Source of the DNA: JBDRNO01 sp043811005
GTDB lineage: Bacteria > Bacteroidota > Bacteroidia > NORP154
NCBI GenBank assembly: GCA_043811005.1
Contig: JBDRNO010000269.1
Span: 1 to 14,690 of the forward strand
Direction: 5' to 3'
Length of the DNA stretch: 14,690 nt
Shown here: positions 6,961-14,100 of the stretch, piece after piece
Layout: every line of letters begins with the position of its first letter
Numbering within the stretch: position 1 is the first letter of the stretch
Position numbers and translations under genes: made by a program
The notes under the pieces: generated by a model
The model's database searches: none
Told to the model about the DNA's origin: nothing
Seen by the model: only the letters and a program-made list of their open reading frames with translations

Positions 6961-7464
6961 ATGAGAAAATATGATATAATAAAGTCTAAGCTATATACTT
7001 TTGATACTATAAGATATCAATTAAATATCTGGCGTTTTCAAGACAAAAAAATTGTTTTCACCAATGGATGTTTTGACATATTGCACCTGGGGCATATTGA
7101 TTATCTCGTTAAAGCAGCAGAGCTGGGCGATATCCTGATTATAGGGTTAAATACCGATAATTCAGTTAAAACATTAAAGGGTAAAAACAGGCCCATAAAC
7201 GATGAATATTCAAGGGCAATAATTTTAACTTCCCTTAGTTTTGTTAATGCTGTTATATTATTTGATGAAGAAACCCCATATAATCTGATCAAATTTGTTC
7301 AACCCGATGTTTTAGTTAAAGGTAATGACTATAAAACCGAAGATATTGCTGGACATGAGATTGTTAGGGCAAAAGGAGGAGAGGTTAAAACCATAGACCT
7401 GTTACCTGATTATTCAACAACCCTGATTGAAGAAAAAATATTTAAAATAAAGCAGAAGAGTTAA
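6961..7464 (+). CDS. rfaE2: D-glycero-beta-D-manno-heptose 1-phosphate adenylyltransferase
   Basis: This cytidylyltransferase-fold enzyme transfers AMP to heptose-1-phosphate, giving ADP-heptose for the LPS inner core. The 167-residue protein is equivalent to the C-terminal half of the bifunctional HldE. The nucleotide-binding motif is FTNGCFDILHLGHIDYL (about residues 31-47), followed by LIIGLNTDNSVKTLKGKNRPI and FDEETPYNLIKFVQPDVLVKGNDY. The C-terminal DYSTTLIEEKI is close to the family's STT motif. The partner kinase (rfaE1/hldA) is not in the window. No convincing promoter box lies directly upstream, so it may be co-transcribed with the preceding membrane-protein gene. ATG 6961 gives a roughly 20-residue leader before the core domain, normal for single-domain versions. 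Confidence 0.93.
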   Translation: MRKYDIIKSKLYTFDTIRYQLNIWRFQDKKIVFTNGCFDILHLGHIDYLVKAAELGDILIIGLNTDNSVKTLKGKNRPINDEYSRAIILTSLSFVNAVILFDEETPYNLIKFVQPDVLVKGNDYKTEDIAGHEIVRAKGGEVKTIDLLPDYSTTLIEEKIFKIKQKS

Positions 7465-7474
7465 TTCGTTTTTT

Positions 7475-7482
7475 TAACTTTG
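7475..7482 (+). promoter_or_regulatory. candidate -7 box (TAACTTTG) of the lipocalin-like gene
   Basis: TAACTTTG matches TAnnTTTG exactly and sits 22 bases before the ATG at 7505, just after the rfaE2 stop. A TTG at -33 is not clear. It suggests that the lipoprotein gene has its own promoter and that its translation starts at 7505, not at the TTG 7493. Confidence 0.5.
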
Positions 7483-7504
7483 TTTTTATAAGTTGTATGT
7501 TGCT

Positions 7505-7924
7505 ATGGGGATAAAATTTTCTTTTAAAAACATTATTGTTATTATTTCGCTTCTTTTAATTGTTTCCGGTGGATGTAGTATCAGTAAGGAAAGGAAGGAA
7601 CAGAAAATTGAGGGAACATGGGAAATGGTTAATGTATGGGACCCCTCTGATCCAGATAAAGAACAATGGCGTTTTGATAAAGTTGAAGATGGAATCGGTA
7701 CAGTTACCTGGATAAAAATAGTGAATGGCACTTCAACAGTAAGTGATAATGGATCATACAGCATTGAAGCAAAAACATTTTCTTCGTATTTAAATCTTGC
7801 TTATGGTGTTAGTTCACATGGTTTGAGCGGGAGATGGGAAATAGCCAAGCTCAATAAAGAAATATTAATTATTACACAAAAGAGTGGTGGTATTATAACC
7901 AGGGAATTTTTCAAGGTGGATTAG
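7505..7924 (+). CDS. lipocalin-like lipoprotein
   Basis: From ATG 7505 this encodes 139 residues. The N-terminus MGIKFSFKN, a hydrophobic IIVIISLLLIV run and the lipobox SGGC predict a lipoprotein with Cys at about residue 24. The mature part begins with a charged linker (KERKEQK) and then IEGTWEMVNVWDP, a typical opening of small lipocalin-like domains in Bacteroidota (GxW motif). A regular alternation of beta-strands ends in SGRWEIAKLNKEILIITQKSGG. Ligand and role are unknown. A TTG at 7493 would add four residues before the signal peptide and is less likely. The gene is followed by several palindromes and a probable terminator at 8001-8023, so it probably ends the plus-strand transcription unit before radA. 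Confidence 0.72.
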   Translation: MGIKFSFKNIIVIISLLLIVSGGCSISKERKEQKIEGTWEMVNVWDPSDPDKEQWRFDKVEDGIGTVTWIKIVNGTSTVSDNGSYSIEAKTFSSYLNLAYGVSSHGLSGRWEIAKLNKEILIITQKSGGIITREFFKVD

Positions 7925-7945
7925 TCCGTTACATCTTAAATCTTT

Positions 7946-7975
7946 GCCACATGTGGCCACAATATTTGCACAAAT
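7946..7975. repeat. cluster of overlapping short palindromes
   Basis: GCCACATGTGGC (7946-7957) and TGTGGCCACA (7952-7961) are two perfect palindromes that overlap and are mutually exclusive as hairpins. ATTTG-CA-CAAAT (7964-7975) follows directly. They lie just beyond the lipocalin-like gene stop (7922-7924) and before the terminator hairpin. A regulator site or an RNA structure are both possible. Confidence 0.5.
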
Positions 7976-8000
7976 GCACTGGAACTATGATATATCAATG

Positions 8001-8023
8001 ATTACGCGAATCGCGTAATTTTT
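8001..8023 (+). terminator. probable intrinsic terminator after the lipocalin-like gene
   Basis: ATTACGCGAATCGCGTAAT (8001-8019) is a perfect inverted repeat with an 8-bp stem and a 3-base loop, directly followed by a T-run (TTTTT, 8019-8023). The layout fits a Rho-independent terminator on the plus strand, 77 bases after the stop codon. Confidence 0.7.
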
Positions 8024-8067
8024 ATCATAAAACCGCTTTATACTTAACTCAATTCTAAATAATTTTT

Positions 8068-8091
8068 TTTTAATCAATTTACAAAGTTATG
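8068..8091. repeat. 24-bp direct repeat, copy 1 (copy 2 at 9757-9780)
   Basis: TTTTAATCAATTTACAAAG plus TTATG here recurs at 9757-9780 with a single difference (CAATTTA versus CAACTTA). Both copies carry TAACTTTG on the minus strand, a TAnnTTTG match, but neither faces an evident minus-strand gene. One copy lies just before radA and the other just after it, so radA is flanked by direct repeats. Confidence 0.55.
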
Positions 8092-8097
8092 TTCTTT

Positions 8098-8109
8098 ACA
8101 TAGCTATGT
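8098..8109. promoter_or_regulatory. 12-bp palindrome immediately upstream of radA
   Basis: ACATAGCTATGT is a perfect palindrome ending 9 bases before the radA GTG start codon. The position would suit an operator or a structure that affects translation start, but I recognise no specific regulator site. Confidence 0.35.
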
Positions 8110-8118
8110 TCATACCTG

Positions 8119-8316
8119 GTGGCAAAACATAAAACAGCTTTTTTTTGTCAAAATTGCGGTGTTGAATCACCCAAATGGATTGGTAAATGTACTTCATGTA
8201 ATGAGTGGAACACTTATGTTGAGGAAGTAATTCAAAAAAGTAAAAAGGCAGAGAGGGCTGGGAAAGAACATCCTGGCTTAAAAGGGAAAACACATCTCAG
8301 CCCCTCTCTGAAATAA
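8119..8316 (+). CDS. radA: RadA (Sms) N-terminal zinc-finger fragment, frameshifted
   Basis: This is the 65-residue N-terminal part of RadA, the DNA-repair ATPase that promotes branch migration during recombination. It starts at a GTG with MAKHKTAFFC and carries the family's four-cysteine zinc finger (CQNC, then CTSC with the NEWNTYVEE continuation). Normal RadA continues into the ATPase core, but here the frame hits TAA at 8314-8316. The core continues in another frame, which is open from 8244. The overlap of the two open frames places the shift between about 8244 and 8316. Restoring one base, for example a fifth C in the run 8301-8304, gives HLSPLSEISLSDEHRIDT, which joins smoothly to the downstream part. 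The alternatives are a real mutation or a sequencing or assembly error. An upstream in-frame ATG is unavailable. Confidence 0.82.
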   Translation: MAKHKTAFFCQNCGVESPKWIGKCTSCNEWNTYVEEVIQKSKKAERAGKEHPGLKGKTHLSPSLK

Positions 8317-8318
8317 GC

Positions 8319-9488
8319 TTGTCTGATGAGCACCGCATTGATACACAGAATAATGAATTAAACCGCCTGCTGGGAGGTGGGCTTGTCCCGGGCTCAGTAG
8401 TGCTGTTGGGCGGAGAACCAGGAATAGGCAAGTCAACATTAATGCTTCAGGTTGCTTTGAACATAAAGGACAAAAAAGTTCTTTATGTCTCCGGAGAGGA
8501 AAGCGGGCAGCAAATAAAGATGAGGGCGGAACGCATCAATGCCGAAAACACGAATTGCTACATTCTCACTGAAACGTCAACCCGGCACGTCTTCCAGCAA
8601 ATTGAATCAGTTAGCCCGGATTTGGTAATTATTGATTCCATTCAAACACTCCACACTGCAAGTATTGAATCTTCTCCCGGAAGTGTTTCTCAGATCAGGG
8701 AATGTGCGGCAGAATTACAGCGTTTTGCCAAAGAAACTGCTACCCCGGTATTTTTAATAGGGCACATAACCAAAGAGGGTTCTATTGCCGGCCCGAAAAT
8801 ATTGGAACACATGGTGGACACGGTTCTTCAGTTTGAAGGAGACAACAACCATGTTTACAGAATATTAAGAGCCACCAAAAACCGCTTTGGTTCTACTGCC
8901 GAGTTAGGCATATACGAGATGCAGAGTACAGGGCTGAGAGAAGTTGCAAATCCTTCGGAAATTTTCATATCAAACAGGGATGAACAATTGAGCGGGACAT
9001 CCATTTCTGCCACCATTGAAGGTATGCGCCCTATTTTAATCGAAACCCAGGCGTTGGTCAGTTCTGCGGCTTATGGAACTCCCCAGCGCTCATCAACCGG
9101 ATTTGATCTGAGGAGGTTGAGTATGCTGCTTGCAGTATTGGAAAAAAAATGCGGTTTTCGCTTGGCGGCTAAAGATGTTTTCCTGAATATAGCAGGCGGG
9201 ATTAGAGTTGTTGACCCGGCAATTGACCTTGGCGTTATCAGCGCTGTTTTATCTTCAAATGAAGACATACCCATCTCCCCGAAAGTCTGTTTTACGGCTG
9301 AAGTTGGGCTCTCGGGTGAAATAAGACCTGTGAACCGCATTGACCAGAGAATCAGGGAAGCTGAAAAGCTCGGCTTTGAGCAAATTTATATTTCAAAGTA
9401 TAATAAAAAAGAGCTTGATAATAAAAATCGCAGTATTGATATAATTACGGTCAGCAAAGTAGAGGAGGTGTTTTCGAGGCTATTTTAA
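8319..9488 (+). CDS. radA: RadA (Sms) ATPase core and Lon-like C-terminal domain, frameshifted part
   Basis: This 389-residue frame contains essentially all of RadA after the zinc finger. Features are NELNRLLGGGLVPGS, Walker A GGEPGIGKST (about residues 32-41), the Walker B-like DLVIIDSIQT, and the RadA-specific KNRFG motif (ATKNRFGSTAELG). The C-terminal Lon-protease-like domain follows (RSSTGFDLRRLSMLLAVLEK, then GLSGEIRPVNRIDQRIREAEKLGF). The TTG at 8319 is only the first possible start of this frame, not a convincing one. In an intact gene it would be translated from GTG 8119. Zinc-finger and core parts together would make about 455 residues, the standard size. If the frameshift is real, this piece lacks the zinc finger needed for normal RadA function. 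Confidence 0.9.
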   Translation: MSDEHRIDTQNNELNRLLGGGLVPGSVVLLGGEPGIGKSTLMLQVALNIKDKKVLYVSGEESGQQIKMRAERINAENTNCYILTETSTRHVFQQIESVSPDLVIIDSIQTLHTASIESSPGSVSQIRECAAELQRFAKETATPVFLIGHITKEGSIAGPKILEHMVDTVLQFEGDNNHVYRILRATKNRFGSTAELGIYEMQSTGLREVANPSEIFISNRDEQLSGTSISATIEGMRPILIETQALVSSAAYGTPQRSSTGFDLRRLSMLLAVLEKKCGFRLAAKDVFLNIAGGIRVVDPAIDLGVISAVLSSNEDIPISPKVCFTAEVGLSGEIRPVNRIDQRIREAEKLGFEQIYISKYNKKELDNKNRSIDIITVSKVEEVFSRLF

Positions 9489-9539
9489 TTGCGTTAATGA
9501 ACGAGTGATTATTTTTGTATCGGAATTTCAAAGTTTTAT

Positions 9540-9745
9540 CCCGCAAAGCTCGCAAAGGGCGCAAAGTATTATAATTTGTTAATTGTGTTTTGTGATTTTG
9601 TTAGAAATAAATTCCAAAATTAAATTGTCGTAACACCAGGGCCTAATGTGCGGTGCACTTTTAAGAAAATATTAACCAATATCTTTGATATTTCGTTTTC
9701 TGTCATAACTTTTGCGTTCTTAGCGTGCTCTGCGAGCTTTGCGGG
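9540..9745. repeat. CGCAAAG-type inverted repeat pair between convergent genes
   Basis: CCCGCAAAGCTCGCA at 9540-9554 has its exact 15-base reverse complement at 9731-9745. Both arms extend as degenerate heptads of the CGCAAAG kind (left to 9566, right back to 9711). About 145 bases of AT-rich sequence without a coding frame lie between the arms, including the small GTGC-GGT-GCAC hairpin near 9650. The region separates radA (plus) from the OmpA gene (minus). It may be a decayed repeat element or act as a two-way transcription barrier. Nothing else recognisable fills 9489-9824 apart from the second 24-bp direct-repeat copy (9757-9780). Confidence 0.65.
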
Positions 9746-9824
9746 AGAAAAAAGTATTTTAATCAACTTACAAAGTTATGTGCTTATTTTCATATATAAA
9801 TTATTCAATTTTTGAAATGCTTTT

Positions 9825-10838
9825 CTAATTACTCTCCAATATCTTATACAATTCAGACAGTTCGGGCGTGAGGATGATTTCTATTCTCCTGTTTTTTATT
9901 TTGGCTTCTTCAGTATCAGCCGGGTCAACAGGAACATATTCGCCTCTTCCTGCAGAAATTATACGTTTGGGGTCAATCTCACTGTTCTCAGTTAAAATTC
10001 TAACTACTGCTATTGAGCGCAAAACGCTTAACTCCCAGTTGTCTTTTATTGGTCCCCCTCCTTTGTATTTATCTGTATCAGTATGACCTTCAACCATTAC
10101 ATTTAAATCGTCCTCCTTTTCCAATACATTTGCTAACTCTATCAAAGCTGTTTTCCCTTTTGGGTCAATTTGAGTGCTTCCTGTAGCAAATAATAACTGT
10201 GCTTCGAGAGAAACATAGACCTTGCCGTTTTTCTGTTCAACGGTTATTCCTTTGTCCTTAAAGCCAAACAATGCGCTTGAGACCTTATCTTTGAGTTTGT
10301 TCACAGCAGCATCTTTTTCTTCAATGAGCTTTTGGAGGTCATTAACTTTCTGTTCGCGCATTTTTAATTCATCTTTTAATTCTTCCAGATTCGTCTTTTT
10401 CCTGTCCAGATCCCTTTCCAGCGCTTTTAACTCATCTTCCCGCTTTTGCAGGTCTTCCTCTGTCATCTGTAATTTAGACATCAGTTTTGTAGTTTGTGTA
10501 ACATTTCCGGCTAATAGTTCCTTGTTTTTTTGTAATAATAGCTCATAGAGCTCATTTATCTGGTTGTAATTTTTAATCATTTTTTGCAATGAAGTGCCCA
10601 TAATAGTTGTATCTCTTTCCAAGGCGGTTATTAGACTTTTCAGGTCTTCAATTTCAGAAGACATTTCCGTGCTTTTGATGGTTAATTTCTCGTTTTCGGC
10701 TTTAAGTGTAACATTATCAACTTCACATCTCTCATTTTTTAGTTTAAGGTCTTCAACTACCCGGGGCGACACACACGAAAAGCCTGTTATCGAAGCTAAT
10801 GCGATTAGAATACAAGAATGAACAAATGGTGTTTTCAT
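9825..10838 (-). CDS. OmpA-family peptidoglycan-binding lipoprotein with long coiled coil
   Basis: This 337-residue envelope protein starts MKTPFVHSCILIALASITGFSC. That is a signal peptide with a plausible, non-ideal lipobox GFSC, so it is probably a lipoprotein. Residues of about 30-195 are heptad-rich with Leu, Lys and Glu (EDLQKREDELKALERDLDR, then LEELKDELKMREQKVNDLQ) and predict an extended coiled coil. The C-terminal OmpA domain (PF00691, about residues 210-325) has VEGHTDTDK, NWELSVLRSIAVVRIL with the diaminopimelate-contacting Asp/Arg region, and IISAGRGEYVPVDP followed by NRRIEIIL. It likely spans from membrane to peptidoglycan. A promoter box at 10891-10898 suggests separate transcription, but it shares strand and neighbourhood with the large barrel-SPOR gene. 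Not a classical OmpA, as no N-terminal barrel is present. Confidence 0.88.
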   Translation of the reverse strand: MKTPFVHSCILIALASITGFSCVSPRVVEDLKLKNERCEVDNVTLKAENEKLTIKSTEMSSEIEDLKSLITALERDTTIMGTSLQKMIKNYNQINELYELLLQKNKELLAGNVTQTTKLMSKLQMTEEDLQKREDELKALERDLDRKKTNLEELKDELKMREQKVNDLQKLIEEKDAAVNKLKDKVSSALFGFKDKGITVEQKNGKVYVSLEAQLLFATGSTQIDPKGKTALIELANVLEKEDDLNVMVEGHTDTDKYKGGGPIKDNWELSVLRSIAVVRILTENSEIDPKRIISAGRGEYVPVDPADTEEAKIKNRRIEIILTPELSELYKILESN

Positions 10839-10890
10839 AGGGAGAGAGGTTAATTGTTAACTATAAATGTTTTTGTTTAATCAGTAAGGG

Positions 10891-10898
10891 CAAATATA
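10891..10898 (-). promoter_or_regulatory. candidate -7 box (TATATTTG) of the OmpA-family gene
   Basis: The minus strand carries TATATTTG, a TAnnTTTG match, about 52 bases before the ATG at 10838. A TTG (plus-strand 10916-10918) lies 17 bases upstream, slightly short of the usual 19-21 spacing. Confidence 0.5.
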
Positions 10899-10907
10899 CA
10901 ATTAATA

Positions 10908-11096
10908 TAAAATTCCAAAAAACAAAAAACAAATCTCAAATAATAATCAATAATCAAATTCCAATTTCCAAAACAACTTTAAATTTGCAAGTGTATCAAA
11001 ATAGCTAATAATGCTTGTTTGGTAAGTTTCCTGTTTGGTCTTTTGGATTTGGAACATTGGAGTTTATTTGTTATTTGGTGCTTGTAATTTGTGATT
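10908..11096. repeat. AT-rich imperfect inverted repeat region
   Basis: The left side is A-rich with ATTCCAAA, ACAAA and CAAATTCCAATTTCC. The right side is its loose mirror image (TTTGGATTTGGAACATTGG, TTTATTTG, ATTTGGTGCTT). The right arm shares motifs in the same order with 1-85, so this is a second member of that dispersed family. The 11097-11157 stretch before the barrel-SPOR stop holds degenerate GAAGTCAGGAGTTCAGAAG-type short repeats. I see no gene in this 319-base gap. Confidence 0.5.
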
Positions 11097-11157
11097 TCAT
11101 ATAATTTCATAGCGTTTTATTTTACGAGAAGTCAGGAGTTCAGAAGCTGCCTGCTGT

Positions 11158-14100
11158 CTATTGCTTTCTGGAGATCCATGCGGTGGGGTAAATACTCTTT
11201 TTTTCCTTGAGGTCTTCTGTGGCTTCTTTTTCTGTGCGATAAGCGTAAACCACTCTAAAATTCCCCTGGGGTGTTCCAACAATCAGGGCATTGTCCTTAG
11301 AGGTTAATTTATCTATATATTTTTGTGCATTAGCCCTGTTACTGAACGAGGCAAGAACAATATAATAGCCGGTTTCTTCCCAGGTTATTGTAGGAGCAAA
11401 AGGTTCTGTTGTTTCATGCTTAACTTCAGCAGATGGAGGGGTCACTTCAGGTGTTACCGGGGGCGCGGGCTCTGTTATTTCCGGTCGGGTTGAAACGGTC
11501 TCCTCTTCATCTGGCGGGGGAGCAGGAGATTCTTCAATAACGTCCCTTTCTTCAAAGGTCCTGCCAGGGGGTATGCTGCCGGCACCACCGTTTATGTTTA
11601 TGCTACGGGGTTTTTCTTTAAATCTAAACTCAATTTCATACTCTTTATATCCATCGAAATCAACATTGAATACGGGTTGCTGAAGCTCAAAATTCTCTCC
11701 AAATACATTATTTACCGTAACCCTATACCTGCCAGCCAGAGGTGCAAACAGGATAAATTTACCCGCCCTGTCTGTTAATACGGAATATGTGTTCCCGGCA
11801 GTGTCGCTTGCTGTAACCCTTATGTCAGAAACGCTTATAAAACCTTCGGATGAAAATTCATCCCTTACAAGAATAATTTTCCCTGAGATCTTATTGGTTT
11901 GAACAAAGGGAATGTAAATTGTAGTGTTGCTCTCTATTGTAATATATTGTTCTGCTCCGTTTAAGTTATACAGGTCCTGTAAATCTTTTAACGGAGTGAT
12001 GTCCAGTTTATAATTACCCCCGGGAATATTATTATAGTGTATTTCTCCGAATTGATCGGTTGCAAGATCGGCATAAACGAAGTTTCCAAGCTGGACAGTA
12101 TCCGTCAAACCATCCCTTTCAATATTTATAAGGATATAATCCAATCCCGCTTCATTTTCATCCTTTGCCCTGTTTCCATTCAGATCCATGAAACATATCA
12201 CTGTAAGATCGTAGTATTTAACACGGGGTTGGGGGATATCAAATATTTTTTTAAAGCCGACATCAAGATAATAGTTGCGATATGAGATCTTTCTGGCGGT
12301 TTCCTCGTCATAACGGCTATAAAAGGAAAGATTATTGTTCACATGCATGGACCAGCCCTTGTTGAAGAAATACTCCAGGCGGGCGTTTAAAAATATACGT
12401 TCTGAATTTGAAAGGGCATTATATATGTAACTATTATAGGATACGAACTTGAGTTTATTATTCAGGAAATATTTTTCAAAGTAGGGCATTATTCTCAGGG
12501 ATTTATCAAAGTTCCCACCATAGACATAAGAGAACTGATTATATATATAATAAGGTCCGTAGTAATAATTAACACTTACTCCCCAATGTTTGCGCCTTAT
12601 ATATAATCCTACCTGGGCATTATAAAACGGTGCTGTAAAAGGTGAAATATCTGAAAAAGACAATCCGAATGCAGAATCGGCATATTCATTGATCTTGGTA
12701 AAACCGCAAATAATATAAGGAGTGACTGTGTTATAACGGCTGGTCCTGTAATTTGCACGTATGTATAATCTTTCTGAAATACTACCCATAGGAACAAGAG
12801 TATCATTCATATAATCATCTCTGGTTTGGTATAAAGTTTCTATTGAAGGCCCGGCAGATATTGACAGCTTGGGATTGAGCCTGGATACCAGTTGCAGATC
12901 ATAGCTCTCTCTCCTGAAGAATGAAGAGAGGTACATCTTCCCTTGTAAATATCTAATGGGCTGATAAGAATAACGCGAATACCTGAAGAAAGTGGAATGC
13001 CTTGAATTAATAGAATAGTTCACCTGCCCTCTTACTTCGAACCTGCCTCCGTATGACCCTCCATGGTACTTTGAACCGTAGATGCTGGCAATGTTAAACC
13101 GGAATTTATTAATTATACTGGTATAGTTAAGCTGATAACCAAAACCCTTTAACGTTGTATCAGGGGCGTCAGTTTTGATATAGGTCGTATTATTTAATTT
13201 AAAAGTGCTGTCGTTATATAAATGTTGTGTATTGCTAACGCTGAAAAATGTATTAAAATGATGTACTTTAAAAAGCAAAAAGCTGGCACCGATACCTCCT
13301 AAAGCGGAATTAATTTTATTATATTCATCGTTTATATAAGTTAATCCGGATCGAATGTTTGCAAATCTTTCTATTCTTATCTGGTGTTCTATTGATGCAG
13401 CGTTGATAGGGTGAATTATGTTTCTGACAGCGGCAGCAGATATTTTGTTGTTATTAAAATTATAGTAACCGCCAATGCCCCTTCCTGAAACACCCATAAA
13501 GCCAATACCGGCACCCATATCGCCAATGGTTATGCCTGCATCTTTAGTTGTATAGTTCACATACATCCTTGTACCTGTCCATAAGTAGTTTAAATACTCA
13601 CTGCTGTTTCTGTCTCCGTAAGAGGCAATATTAGGATTGCTGAAGCGATAATTTATTTCCCTGTTTTTTTGCAATAAAATTGTACCATATACATTGAAAT
13701 CAAGTCTTGGTTTAAAACTTGCCAGTAGATTACGGGCTGTTACTTCCAGGTTGAGAGGCGTGTTGCCGAAGCCCAAAATATTTGTAAATGAATTTTTAAG
13801 ATATTTAAACCAAACGGTCATGTTTTCGGTTTTATTTTGAGTGTATGCCCTGATCTTAATTGATGACCCACGCCAGCTGTTCAGATCAATTTCTTCCAAT
13901 GTGAGCGGAAGGTATTTTACAGAAAAGGTAAGAATAGTATCTGAATTGGGGGGCAAACTAATTGAAGTAACTAAAATTCCTTCTTTAGAGCCATACATTG
14001 TTAATGATTCCCCGGAAATAAGTTCCAGCTTTATTAATTCTGCCGAATTGCCTTTGTTTTCAAGATTGAGTTCAAGCTTTTCAAATTCAACCTGCTGAGC

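Noticed and set aside
8221..8316. Programmed -1 frameshifting in radA
   Set aside because: No X-XXY-YYZ heptamer occurs in the correct reading phase after 8243, where the downstream frame opens, and RadA is not known for recoding.
10222..10548. 108-codon plus-strand ORF opposite the OmpA-family gene
   Set aside because: Its Ser/Phe-rich sequence is the antisense of the coiled-coil Lys/Glu codons; it is a shadow frame.
11097..11282. 61-codon minus-strand ORF overlapping the 3' end of the barrel-SPOR gene
   Set aside because: It overlaps the SPOR-domain codons in another frame and has low-complexity Lys/Arg content; it is a shadow frame.
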